64,000 bases of DNA, taken from positions 1,976,842 to 2,040,841 of the forward strand of contig CP096135.1 in the NCBI GenBank assembly GCA_023213195.1. The letters run 5' to 3'. The notes beneath the pieces are model-generated. The model was not told the DNA's origin. It did not search any database and saw only the letters and a program-made list of their open reading frames with translations. Positions 1-7,878 of the stretch are shown piece by piece. The position numbers were made by a program, and so were the translations under genes. The stretch is from Sphingobacteriales bacterium JAD_PAG50586_3. GTDB taxonomy: Bacteria > Bacteroidota > Bacteroidia > CAMBQF01. How positions within the stretch are numbered: position 1 is the first letter of the stretch; each line of letters opens with the position of its first letter.

Positions 1-499
1 CAGTTAGTATAACCTTTCTTTCGGGCATTAAGGGGCGGCTACCCATATTTACACCGGGCCAGCAGGTGGCATCTTCATACAGGCACTCTATAGGCCCCAA
101 ATCTTGTGCACTACGGCTTCCTGCCATAAAGCCCGTATTGGTAAAATTCTCCAACTTGTAGCGGTATTTACCATCTTTAAAGTCGAAGGTGCCCATGTAG
201 TACCATAACCCGCCTGAATATTCTATGCCTAAACGTTTAAACTGTAGGCTTATTGCCGGGTTGATGATAATTTGCCCACTGTCTTTATTGGCATACTGTA
301 TAATTGGTATAGCCGATGGAAACCACGAGTTGAAAAAGCCCCTTGCACGCTCATACAGTACATCTTTTTTAAAGGTGCTGTCAACCCTCATAATACCCTC
401 ATATACTGCCATTTTGTTTTTGCGTGGTGGTACATTTACCGTTTGGGCACTTAGGGCAGAGGTAATTAATAGTATGCTAAAGAGTAAAAAAGTCCTCAT
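1..499 (-). CDS. DUF4468 (TBP-like fold) protein, 3' end outside window
   Basis: The frame is open from the ATG at 497-499 to the window edge, giving 166 residues without a stop. It opens with a cleavable signal peptide (MRTFLLFSILLITSALSAQ), so the product is exported. After it comes a stretch containing VDSTFKKDVLYERARGFFNSW and later GTFDFKDGKYRYKLENF, the layout of Bacteroidota DUF4468 proteins, whose function is unknown. The family assignment is from recalled motif similarity. The frame on the other strand over 225-557 is a shadow. Confidence 0.7.
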   Translation of the reverse strand, partial: MRTFLLFSILLITSALSAQTVNVPPRKNKMAVYEGIMRVDSTFKKDVLYERARGFFNSWFPSAIPIIQYANKDSGQIIINPAISLQFKRLGIEYSGGLWYYMGTFDFKDGKYRYKLENFTNTGFMAGSRSAQDLGPIECLYEDATCWPGVNMGSRPLMPERKVILT

Positions 500-587
500 A
501 CGTTATTCTGTTATAATAGAGGCGTACTGCATTAATTGTGCCATTTGCGTAGGGTAGGACATAGGCTAGCTTAGGTTATTAAACAAC

Positions 588-616
588 AAAAACCCCGGCA
601 TTGGTACCGGGGTTTA
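588..616 (-). terminator. Terminator after tRNA-Leu
   Basis: A 9-bp perfect stem (AAACCCCGG / CCGGGGTTT) with an 8-nt loop is followed on the minus strand by a T-rich tail. It lies just downstream of the tRNA gene and is symmetric enough to act in both directions. Confidence 0.75.
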
Positions 617-626
617 AAAATAATTG

Positions 627-708
627 TGCGGATGAAGGGACTCGAACCCCCACGTCTTTCAACACCAGATCCTAAGTCTGGCGCGGCTACCAATTACGCC
701 ACATCCGC
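627..708 (-). tRNA. tRNA-Leu (anticodon UAG)
   Basis: Read on the minus strand from 708, the acceptor strand GCGGATG pairs with CATCCGC, followed by discriminator A at 627. The anticodon loop reads CTTAGGA in a CCAGA/TCTGG stem, giving UAG. The T arm carries GGTTCGAGTCC, and a long variable arm is present as expected for leucine. CCA is not encoded. The gene is 82 nt. Confidence 0.95.
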
Positions 709-722
709 AACAAATACGGTTG

Positions 723-1016
723 TTATTCTTCTGAAGCTGGTGCCTCAGGAGCAGCAGTTTTGGTGTCGGTTTTCTTCGCGTAACGAGTACGGAATTTATC
801 AACACGGCCTGCAGTGTCAACAAGTTTCATCTTACCGGTAAAGAATGGGTGAGACTCGCTCGAAATCTCCACTTTAAACAGTGGGTACTCATTGCCATCT
901 TCCCATACAATAGTGTCTTTTGTGTTAACGCAAGACTTGGTGATGAAAGACTTGTCAATCGACATATCTTTAAATACTACCATACGGTAGCTCTCTGGGT
1001 GAATATCTTTTTTCAT
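723..1016 (-). CDS. rpmE2: 50S ribosomal protein L31 type B
   Basis: A 97-residue protein that starts [19 protein letters not shown] and contains [27 protein letters not shown] and DTAGRVDKF, all hallmarks of type B L31. It has none of the CxxC zinc ligands of the type A form; its only Cys is in a KSCVN segment. It binds the central protuberance of the large ribosomal subunit. The C-terminus has a 15-residue Ala/Glu-rich extension. The zinc-free form is typical of organisms that spare zinc; a Fur-family regulator gene lies far away at 53.5 kb, and no operator was seen here. Confidence 0.95.
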   Translation of the reverse strand: MKKDIHPESYRMVVFKDMSIDKSFITKSCVNTKDTIVWEDGNEYPLFKVEISSESHPFFTGKMKLVDTAGRVDKFRTRYAKKTDTKTAAPEAPASEE

Positions 1017-1106
1017 AATTATATCCTCGAAAAAAAGGATTGCAAAAATAGTAAATATATTGTTACGTACAAACCTATTAACAAAATAAATATAAAAAAG
1101 TGCTTT

Positions 1107-1587
1107 TTAGGCGGTTTGCTTAGTAAAATAACGGCTCATCCACGTGGCCGATGCCTTGGTATGCCAGCGTCCGGTAAAATCCTCAGCAGTAGTTATGGTG
1201 TTGTCATACACGTAGGTATCGGGCGTAATATCGCCTGCGGCTACCTTATTTTCAAACTCGCTAAGGGCTACTAATTGTATTTCGGGCATTTCTACCGCAA
1301 TGTTAAGGCGGTTAAAAAAGTCTATGTTTAACTGTGCCCCAAGCGCTTTTTACAAAGTTTACAGATTTGTCTATAGAGCAACCCGATGCCTGCGCCTGTG
1401 CCTCATCTACCCCCAACACTAAAAAGTAGCCGTTAAGCACCTGTGCTGCTGCTGTAAGCGGGGTGCCGTGTGCCGACCATTGGGCTACAAATTGTGCCGA
1501 TGCTTCTGCTAGCATTTGCTGCTCACTGTCGGTTAAAAGGCGGTCGGCCTGGTATATCCACACCCTGAGCATAGCCGGGTAGTTCAT
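1107..1587 (-). CDS. Conserved small protein, often annotated ABC transporter ATPase, frameshifted
   Basis: The frame starting MNYPAMLRVWIYQADRLLTD runs to about 1350 and continues in another frame as LNIDFFNRLNIAVEMPEIQ to a stop at 1107. The two parts make one protein of about 160 residues. The join is at a run of five T at 1347-1351 (A on the coding strand); removing one base restores the reading frame. The family (RVWIYQADRxLT, ASGCSIDKSVNFVK) is found across Bacteroidota. Databases often call it ABC transporter ATPase, but no Walker motif is visible, so that name is unsupported. Its function is unknown. Confidence 0.7.
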
Positions 1588-1720
1588 TTATTGTCAACAT
1601 GGGTAAAATTCTTAGTACAAATGTACGGTAAAAGTAAATCCCCGCCTTAACCTGATAGCTATATCCTGTAAGGTGGGGAATACTCATATTAACTCTTACT
1701 ACTACTACTTACACTATCGT

Positions 1721-2266
1721 TTATCGGTCAAACCCACCGCCCGGAGGACCGGGAGGGCCATCGCCTGCTCTGCCGGGACCTAACCCGTGGTTTTTCCACT
1801 CTTTCAGTATCCAAATTTTAAATTCCTGTTCGGCCTTTAGCAGCAATGCCACTTTTTTCATTGGCAGCACCTTTTTCCATTCGGCCAGAGTATTTCTTTT
1901 CTATATCCAGTTCTCGTTGCCTAAAAACAAACTCCTCGTCTAGCGCTTTGGCTATAGCGTTGTCATCCATATCATCCAAACCTTTAAAAGCGGCCTTTTG
2001 ATCTTTACGACGCTCTGCACGCAGGTCGTCTATAGCTTTGGCATACGCATTATATACTGGCCAAAATTTGGTAGCCTCATCGGGCGTAAGGTTAAGCTTA
2101 TCAGTAAAAAAGCCAATTCGCTTACTCCTAATCCAGTCGCGTACGGGCCCTTTATCATCTTCGGGCGGGCCACCCATTGGGTTACTACCCGGGGTTGGGC
2201 AAAAGCATTGAGCCCCGCCGCCGCCAATAGTATAAAAATCACAGTTCTCACAGCTTTCATAAGCAT
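1721..2266 (-). CDS. Spy/CpxP-like periplasmic protein, two frameshifts
   Basis: A signal peptide (MLMKAVRTVIFILLAAAGLNAFAQ) is followed, after a one-base loss near 2188, by a charged helical region with RIGFFTDKLNLTPDEATKFW and FRQRELDIEKKYSGRM. This resembles the LTxxEA pattern of Spy/CpxP-type periplasmic proteins. A second shift near 1865 leads to a Gly/Pro-rich tail (DGPPGPPGGGFDR). It is the last gene of the sigma / anti-sigma operon, 4 bp after the anti-sigma gene, so a role in the envelope stress response signalled by that pair is an inference. Both breaks are single-base indels and may be sequencing errors. Confidence 0.7.
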
Positions 2267-2270
2267 CTAA

Positions 2271-3062
2271 TTACATACCGTCTATAAGCTCGGCTAAATC
2301 TAAATTTTCTTCCGCCACCAACTCCACTAAGCTATTATCGTCATTGCTTGTCCTCTCCGGTGCTTCGCTCAACAACCCTTCGGCATTAAAATCATCGGTA
2401 TAGTCAAAAAGCGCGGCAGCCTCAGCGGCAACATTGGTATTGGTATTTATTTTGCTTACAACCCTTTTGGTTGTAGTGTTTTTTGCAGTTTCTGCAACAG
2501 TTTTTACATCGGGTGTTGCAACCGTTTTTACTGTAGTATTATTGGGGGTGTTACTTTTATTATCATTGGTTACAGGGGTATTGTTGGCAACCACAGCCGG
2601 TGGGCTAGGATTATTGTTTAGATAGGGCAAAGCAATAAATACAGCAACGGCAACTACGGCGGCAACCGCAAAGGCGGGGCGCAATACTACGCCGGCATTT
2701 TGCCACCATACCCTGGCTGGTGCGTTTTCCTGAGCCACCCTTTCTACCACATTAAGGTATAGGGTTTCAAAATACCCTTCGGGCACTGCAAAGCCTGTTT
2801 CCTGTGGCAGTTGCTGGGGTTGGGTTTTAGCGGCAATCTTATCGGCAAGGCTGTCAAAATAATTAGCAGGCAAAGCATAAGGCTGTGCTTTTTTAAGGGC
2901 AGAAAGCACATCATCAAACGGCAGGCCCTTCAACTGCACCCTAAGCTCTATGGCTTGGTGCAGGCGGTTAAAATACCCATCGGGCACCCTAAAGCAGTTC
3001 AGCTTTGGCAGGGTGTCTAGCAAGGTACTGTTGCCTTCGTTATTATATGTGTTCTCTTTCAT
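2271..3062 (-). CDS. Putative transmembrane anti-sigma factor
   Basis: A 263-residue protein with one membrane segment at about residues 124-148 (FAVAAVVAVAVFIALPYL). The cytoplasmic N-terminal part carries three copies of a P-x-x-YF-x-x-L motif (VPDGYFNRL near 26, LPANYFDSL near 64, VPEGYFETL near 93). The C-terminal periplasmic part is Asn/Thr-rich and then acidic. It sits directly downstream of the ECF sigma gene, the usual place for its membrane-bound antagonist. No classical zinc-binding HxxxCxxC motif is visible, so the assignment rests on position and topology. Confidence 0.65.
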   Translation of the reverse strand: MKENTYNNEGNSTLLDTLPKLNCFRVPDGYFNRLHQAIELRVQLKGLPFDDVLSALKKAQPYALPANYFDSLADKIAAKTQPQQLPQETGFAVPEGYFETLYLNVVERVAQENAPARVWWQNAGVVLRPAFAVAAVVAVAVFIALPYLNNNPSPPAVVANNTPVTNDNKSNTPNNTTVKTVATPDVKTVAETAKNTTTKRVVSKINTNTNVAAEAAALFDYTDDFNAEGLLSEAPERTSNDDNSLVELVAEENLDLAELIDGM

Positions 3063-3094
3063 TTGGTATTATGACTCTATCTGTTTAAAAAGGT

Positions 3095-3640
3095 TTAAAG
3101 CCTTTTCATATAATCTTCAATTTTTTTAACCGCGTGGTGGTACGATGCCTTTAAAGCCCCTACCGATGTTCCCAGAACTTCCGACATGTCTTCATATTTC
3201 ATCTCGTCGTAGTACTTAAGGTGAAAAACCACTCGTTGTTTTTCCGGTAATGTTAAAATAGCCTGTTGCAGTTTGCGTTGTATTTTGTCGCCATCAAACA
3301 ACGGGTCTTGGTCTATTTTTTTGCTCAGTTGGGCTTCCACATCAACCAGCGGAACAAATATCCTTTTCTTCTTTTTATTTAAAAACGTAATACACTCGTT
3401 AGTAGCAATACGGTACATCCAGGTATACAGTTTAGCATCTTCCCTAAACCCCTCCAGCGATTTCCAAACCTTAACAAAAATATCCTGCACAAGGTCGTCA
3501 GCATCGTCATGGTCAACAACCATGCGGCGCACATGCCAGTATATTTTTTCCTAGTACTTTTTCACCAACAGGTTAAACGCGTAGTTGCGCGTACCCTCAT
3601 CGGCAAATTTTTCCAGAAGCTCTTTATCGCTATACTCCAT
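3095..3640 (-). CDS. ECF RNA polymerase sigma factor with an in-frame TAG at codon 30
   Basis: Sigma-70 region 2 (DDADDLVQDIFVKVWKSL, LYTWMYRIATNECITFL) and region 4 (LPEKQRVVFHLKYYDEMKYEDMSEVLGTSVGALKASYHHAVKKIEDY) are complete. The natural start is the ATG at 3638-3640, giving MEYSDKELLEKFADEGTRNYAF. Codon 30 at 3551-3553 is TAG between KKY and EKIYW, where a CAG (Gln) would fit. Either the base is a sequencing error or the sigma factor is truncated. It heads an operon with the anti-sigma and Spy-like genes and probably controls an envelope response. Confidence 0.8.
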
Positions 3641-3921
3641 TAATACCCTACAACCGTTTTAATAATTTGTATACAGTGCTTTAGATGCCTAAAGTAACAA
3701 AAGGTTTAATCAGCCCTTAAAATTTTCTCTGTCCCATCCTCAAACCCTTAGAGTATGTAGTTAATACTACGTTTTCGCGGGTTAATCTTAGGTTTGGCAT
3801 TGCCTGATTCACCAACAACTCTCCCTTTTAAAGGGAGTACCTCTGACGTATGTCAGAGGGGAGGGATTTAAAAATGACAGCCAATCCTTAGAGCGTGTAG
3901 CTAATACTGTCGTTTTTGCGG

Positions 3922-3983
3922 GTTGTTTCAAAGGTCCCTCTCATTGAGAGGGTGGATGTCGCCTTTGGCGACAGACGGGAGAG
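3922..3983. repeat. Class C array spacer element (two copies)
   Basis: The element reads GTTGTTTCAAAGGTCCCTCT and continues with a CCCTCTCATTGAGAGGG hairpin, a TGTCGCCTTTGGCGACA hairpin and CGGGAGAGG. A nearly identical copy follows the last repeat at 5537-5606, with the second loop reading TGTCGCCAAAGGCGACA. Both copies come directly after a repeat unit, so class C elements lie near the two ends of the array. Confidence 0.8.
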
Positions 3984-4090
3984 GTGTTTTTAGGTCCTCG
4001 CAAGTATGGGTGGTTATTTTTCATTTTTATTTCATCATTTTTTATTCATTAAACCCTTAAAGCCTGTAGCTAATGCACTCGTTTTCGCGC

Positions 4091-4204
4091 CCCCTATTTC
4101 TTTTGTCACCTAAAGTTCCTAACCCTCTCTTAGTATTAAGAGAGGGTGGCGATTCTCATACCATAAAATCAAAGAACTAAAGCTACCAATCGCGGAGAGA
4201 TGCA
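4091..4204. repeat. Class A array spacer (four copies)
   Basis: Copies lie at 4091-4204, 4627-4741, 4925-5037 and 5221-5335. Each carries a perfect 10-bp stem with a 4-nt loop (CCCTCTCTTA-GTAT-TAAGAGAGGG, at 4123-4146 in this copy) and a conserved tail with ATCAAAGAACTAAAG and ACCAATCGCGGAGAG. Two subtypes differ at the 5' end: CCCTATTTCTTTTGTC in two copies and CCCTTTTTTCATTCATCACC in the other two. The copies at 4627 and 5221 are nearly identical, which implies recent duplication. Confidence 0.85.
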
Positions 4205-4240
4205 ATGCTACAGTATGTAGATAATGCTCCATTTTCGCGG

Positions 4241-4351
4241 TTCGTACTCCCTCCTGCCTCTCCCGATGTTATCGGGACCGGCTTTCCTCCCCCTACAAGT
4301 AGGGGAGGTGTCGATCGCGCCAAAGGCGTGAGTGACGGTGGGGGTACGGAA
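4241..4351. repeat. Class B array spacer (three copies)
   Basis: Copies lie at 4241-4351, 4778-4887 and 5074-5184. Each has two palindromes: TCCCGATGTTATCGGGA (4261-4277 here) and a stem around CCCCTACAAGTAGGGG. In the 5074 copy the loop is CTAG instead of CAAG. Class B always follows a repeat of the ATGCTCCATTTTCGCGG subtype and, where followed directly by a class A spacer, creates an A-B period of about 297 bp. Confidence 0.85.
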
Positions 4352-4409
4352 CCCTTACAGCACGTAGCTAATAGCATCATTTTCGCGGGTTATTTTGGCC
4401 CCAAAACAG

Positions 4410-4577
4410 TGCGATGGGTAGTCCACGCCCGGTGCGAACACAAGATTTTGCATGGCAATTAGTGCGGTTAGGCAGTGCGAGAGCAAAATCGCCGTGTTTT
4501 TGCTTGGAGCCTGCCCCGCGCTTGATGCGGGGTGGTGTCTTTTTTATTACTTTTTGGACAAGCAAAAAGTAATAAAA
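4410..4577. repeat. Dispersed palindromic element, copy 1 (inside the array)
   Basis: This 168-bp element fills the one over-long array spacer. It contains ACACAAGATTTTGCATGGCA and ends in a perfect 15-bp stem (TTTTATTACTTTTTG, 4542-4556, pairing with 4563-4577) around a GACAAG loop. A second copy lies at 23838-23982. This copy has an extra CCCCGC/GCGGGG palindrome not seen in the other. Confidence 0.85.
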
Positions 4578-5813
4578 TAAACAAGTGTATTCCTTACAGC
4601 ATGTAACTAATGCACTCGTTTTGCTCCCCTTTTTTCATTCATCACCAGAAGTTTCCTAACCCTCTCTTAGTATTAAGAGAGGGGTGCGATTTCCCTATCA
4701 TAAAATCAAAGAACTAAAGGTACCAATCGCGGAGAGTTACAACGCTACAGCATGTAGATAATGCTCCATTTTCGCGGTTCGTACCCCTCCTGCCTCTCCC
4801 GATGTTATCGGGACCGGCTTTCCTCCCCTACAAGTAGGGGGAGGTGTCGATCGCGCCAAAGGCGTGAGTGACGGTGGGGGTACTCAACCCTTACAGCGTG
4901 TAGCTAATACACTCGTTTTCGCGCCCCCTATTTCTTTTGTCTCCTAAAGTTCCTAACCCTCTCTTAGTATTAAGAGAGGGTTGCGGTTCCCTATCTTAAA
5001 ATCAAAGAACTAAAGCTACCAATCGCGGAGAGTTACAACGCTACAGCATGTAGATAATGCTCCATTTTCGCGGTTCGTACCCCCTCCTGCCTCTCCCGAT
5101 GTTATCGGGACCGGCTTTCCTCCCCTACTAGTAGGGGGAGGTGTCGGTCGCGCCAAAGGCGTGAGTGACGGTGGGGGTACTCAACCCTTACAGCCTGTAG
5201 TTAATACACTTGTTTTGCTCCCCTTTTTTCATTCATCACCAGAAGTTTCCTAACCCTCTCTTAGTATTAAGAGAGGGGTGCGATTTCCCTATCATAAAAT
5301 CAAAGAACTAAAGGTACCAATCGCGGAGAGATGCAATGCTACAGTATGTAGCTAATACAATCGTTTTCGCGCCTGTTCTGATATTTATCGTCGGGAGTTA
5401 CCTCTCCCCGTCTTACACCTTTGGCGTAAGCCACCCCTCTCCACGCGTGGAGAGGGGAAAGACAAGACAATTTATTGTTTTGTCAGGGGAGAGGTTAAAG
5501 CCCTACAGCATGTAGTTAATGCACTCGTTTTCGCAGGTTGTTTCAAAGGTCCCTCTCATTGAGAGGGAGGATGTCGCCAAAGGCGACAGACGGGAGAGGG
5601 TTGATCCTTTAATCATATAAATCTTTTTAAATCTGCGGTTCAGACAATTTTAAAAGAAACACCTCAACCCCAACCTGATTTTACCAGACCGGGGTTAAAG
5701 CATAAATATAGTTGGGTTAACTTACTTACAGAGCTTAATTCAAAGATGATTTCGTTTACTTAACTATTTAATAATCAAAAAGCGCTTTCTTTACAACGCT
5801 TAACTCTTTTTAA

Positions 5814-5850
5814 GCCCCTCTCCCTTTGGGGGAGGGGTTTGGGGAGGGGT
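5814..5850. repeat. Short intergenic CCCCTCTCC palindrome
   Basis: CCCCTCTCCCTTTGGGGGAG followed by GGGTTTGGGGAGGGGT. Similar elements occur at 11026-11066, 32397-32430 and 36420-36455. It looks like a REP-type dispersed element of Bacteroidota intergenic DNA. The rest of 5607-5982 is AT-rich and I see no gene in it. Confidence 0.7.
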
Positions 5851-5982
5851 GCAGTACTGCATTTTTGGTTTTTCCTGATTATGCCATCAGAATATTGACT
5901 GTCACATTTGTTATTGCAATAACACTGCAAAGATACTATATTTGAATACCAAATGTCAAGCAAAAAATAAAAAATGTTAATA

Positions 5983-6016
5983 AAAAAATCCCACTGGTTA
6001 GCTAATGGGATTTTTT
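5983..6016 (-). terminator. Terminator after lipoprotein 1
   Basis: AAAAAATCCCA pairs with TGGGATTTTTT around a 12-nt loop. It lies 18 bp downstream of the stop codon of the minus-strand gene at 6035, with a T run on the minus strand. Confidence 0.85.
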
Positions 6017-6034
6017 AAAAGGTGTTGAATAAGA

Positions 6035-6268
6035 TTATTCAATCTTACAGTCATACTTGTGGTGAGCGTTGCCTATAATAGGGTTCGTCATTTCGTCTTC
6101 AGCATCTTTCAAGTCGTTGCCGCACTTTTCAGAGCTGGCGCTTGAATAGGTTGCATTGCCGTTACCATCTTCACCAGAATATTCGTGGCATTGTTTACAC
6201 ACTTTGCACGACGACATTGCCAGTATAGCAACTACAGCAGGGATAAGTAATAATTTAAAACGGTTCAT
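6035..6268 (-). CDS. Small Cys-rich lipoprotein, paralogue 1
   Basis: A 77-residue protein with an N-terminal signal ending in a lipobox-like LAMSSC. The mature part has CKVCKQCHEY, a lone C in SSEKCGNDL and a final C in KYDCKIE, giving six Cys in total with the lipobox Cys. The acidic, small mature domain has no family I recognise. It is a tandem duplicate of the gene at 6393 (most residues identical), each with its own terminator, so the two are probably separate transcripts. Confidence 0.8.
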   Translation of the reverse strand: MNRFKLLLIPAVVAILAMSSCKVCKQCHEYSGEDGNGNATYSSASSEKCGNDLKDAEDEMTNPIIGNAHHKYDCKIE

Positions 6269-6338
6269 CAGATTGTTGTATTAGTGAAATTATACCATGG
6301 TAACCTACTATGTTTGGCAATTGTTCAAATAAAAAATA

Positions 6339-6365
6339 AAAGGCAGGTATACTATACCTGCCTTT
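6339..6365 (-). terminator. Terminator after lipoprotein 2
   Basis: A perfect 13-bp inverted repeat (AAAGGCAGGTATA / TATACCTGCCTTT) centred on one C. It lies 28 bp downstream of the stop of the gene at 6393. The GGCAGGT stem recurs in the terminators at 7826 and 14555. Confidence 0.85.
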
Positions 6366-6392
6366 CTTTATAAATAATAATAATTACAGGGG

Positions 6393-6626
6393 TTAATCAA
6401 GCCTGCAATCGTATTTGCGGTGAGAGTCGCCAATAATAGGGTCTGTCATCTCATCTTCGGCATCTTTTAACTCATTGCCACATTTTTCAGAGCTGGCGCT
6501 TGAGTAGGTTGGGTTACCATTGCCATCTTCGCCGGCATATTCATAACATTGTTTACATACTTTGCAAGATGAAAGGGCTAACATTGCACATACAGCAGGA
6601 ATTAGCAATAATTTAATACGGTTCAT
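6393..6626 (-). CDS. Small Cys-rich lipoprotein, paralogue 2
   Basis: A 77-residue paralogue of the neighbouring gene: LALSSC lipobox, CKVCKQCYEY, SSEKCGNEL, KYDCRLD. All six Cys positions are conserved between the copies while surrounding residues vary (for example NAHHKY against DSHRKY), so the Cys are likely functional, by metal binding or disulphides. No function is known to me. The protein probably sits in the outer or inner membrane by a lipid anchor. Confidence 0.8.
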   Translation of the reverse strand: MNRIKLLLIPAVCAMLALSSCKVCKQCYEYAGEDGNGNPTYSSASSEKCGNELKDAEDEMTDPIIGDSHRKYDCRLD

Positions 6627-6685
6627 AGTACATGTTTTTTAAAGGGTTATTTTTTCATAACCTCAGAAAAAACACAATTGTTCAG

Positions 6686-7774
6686 CTAAGGATATTCAAA
6701 GCCAAAGGAAAAATTTGTAAGCCTTTCATTATCAAAAAAATATTTGCAATAATATACAGGCATATTGTACCCTCTTAAAAATATATTGGGCGATTCTATG
6801 CGTAATGTATATGCCATAACAGTACCGCTATGGGCCACTGTAGTAAAATTGTTCTTTTTTATTCTAAGGAATTTTGAAAGGCTCATGCCTAGTTGTATCC
6901 CGTTTTCTGTTACAAACGTTTCAATATTGGTTTTACGAAACCTGGCAGGCCTTTTTGTACTTACCTCAAACTCATCAAACGAATTTTTAACACTGCCCGG
7001 ATGAAAGATGAGCTTTACAAATTGAGTTTCGGTTTTATTGCTCAGATAAACTTCGGGCAAGTCTTTATCCTTATCAATATAAGGCATTAAATCGCCAAAG
7101 GTGGCTTCTATTATCTTATAGTTTTGCAGGCATATTGTTTTGGATAGTGAAGTGTCGGGTTGAAGAATTTGTTTTGGTTTATTACGTTCCAATACTAACA
7201 AATCGGCATAAGTTAATAATCCAATTGTATTGCTATCAGCTATACATATCCATACTACTTGGTTTGTATTCTCAAAATGGCAATTTGTATTTAACACAGT
7301 CATTGTCCGCCCGGCATAACCGTGTTTTATTAGCCATGCAAGTTGTACGCTTATATAATTGCTGTCGGCTACTTCGCTACCCATATAGCGCCTGGTGTAA
7401 GATGAGCCTTCATGTACAGGTAATTTTCTTGCAGTGCATTTATTCGTTTTGAAATTATAGACACTTAATTCGCAAGCAGTATTATCCGGACCAATGCCAT
7501 TACTGTCTATAACTACACTGCTGTTTAGGCATAGGTTTAAGTTGCCGCGTTCTCTTATTAATTCGTCGGCATTCAGATTTGCATTAAGCAGGTAGATATG
7601 GTCTTTAACAAACCATTGCCCCAAAATACTGTTGTTGATAGATGGTATACAAATGCTTTTTGGCAACTGGCTATCAAACGCTTTTTTAGAAAGGGCATTA
7701 ACCTGTCTAGGAGAATCATTTACACAAGCAATAAGCAGTAAAACAAAACAGCAGGTAAATAGCAGTAATTTCAT
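6686..7774 (-). CDS. Unknown lipoprotein, 362 residues
   Basis: It begins MKLLLFTCCFVLLLIAC, a type II signal peptide with lipobox LIAC. The mature protein has no motif I recognise. The C-terminal third (IQLGMSLSKFLRIKKNNFTTV and YYCKYFFDNERLTNFSFGFEYP) reads like a beta-rich exported domain. The gene stands alone between two terminators, about 60 bp upstream of lipoprotein paralogue 2. Its codon use looks like that of its neighbours. Confidence 0.8.
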   Translation of the reverse strand: MKLLLFTCCFVLLLIACVNDSPRQVNALSKKAFDSQLPKSICIPSINNSILGQWFVKDHIYLLNANLNADELIRERGNLNLCLNSSVVIDSNGIGPDNTACELSVYNFKTNKCTARKLPVHEGSSYTRRYMGSEVADSNYISVQLAWLIKHGYAGRTMTVLNTNCHFENTNQVVWICIADSNTIGLLTYADLLVLERNKPKQILQPDTSLSKTICLQNYKIIEATFGDLMPYIDKDKDLPEVYLSNKTETQFVKLIFHPGSVKNSFDEFEVSTKRPARFRKTNIETFVTENGIQLGMSLSKFLRIKKNNFTTVAHSGTVMAYTLRIESPNIFLRGYNMPVYYCKYFFDNERLTNFSFGFEYP

Positions 7775-7825
7775 AGAAAAGTGTGTACACTGATACTTAT
7801 TTGCAAATAAAATGTTACAACAAAA

Positions 7826-7846
7826 AAGGCAGGTAAAACCTGCCTT
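7826..7846 (-). terminator. Terminator upstream of the Ig-repeat gene's 3' end
   Basis: AAGGCAGGT-AAA-ACCTGCCTT, with A runs on the plus-strand 5' side that read as T on the minus strand. It stands between the gene at 6686 (its 5' side) and the end of the gene at 7879, so it ends transcription of the Ig-repeat gene. Confidence 0.75.
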
Positions 7847-7878
7847 AACTCAAGACTCAACATTCAGTATTCAAGGCC

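Larger units (their letters stand above)
3745..5606. repeat. Array of 12 short repeats with stem-loop spacers
   Basis: Twelve copies of a 36-37 bp unit start at 3745, 3885, 4054, 4205, 4352, 4591, 4742, 4888, 5038, 5185, 5336 and 5500. The core is ACAGCRTGTAGNTAATRC, followed after 4-5 bases by TTTTCGCG (TTTTGCTC in two copies, TTTTTGCG in one, TTTTCGCA in one). Start-to-start spacing is 140-169 bp, mostly 146-151, with one gap of 239. The spacers fall into classes A, B and C plus three singletons, and nearly all contain a strong palindrome. No integrase, cas gene or plausible reading frame lies in or beside the array. All copies are in the same orientation. Confidence 0.9.

Noticed and set aside
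225..557. 110-codon plus-strand frame
   Set aside because: It is antisense to the DUF4468 gene, which has a signal peptide and family motifs.
4183..4565. Three overlapping reading frames of 62-85 codons in the array
   Set aside because: They run across repeat units and palindromes on both strands, have no start context, and their residues reflect the repeats.
3745..5536. CRISPR array
   Set aside because: Spacers are about 110 bp, several are near-identical to each other, and each contains its own palindrome; no cas genes are present.
3745..5536. Integron attC cassette array
   Set aside because: No integrase, no reading frames between the units, and the unit itself lacks the long imperfect palindrome of attC.
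5775..5963. 62-codon minus-strand frame
   Set aside because: It spans the dispersed CCCCTCTCC palindrome and has no recognisable protein features.
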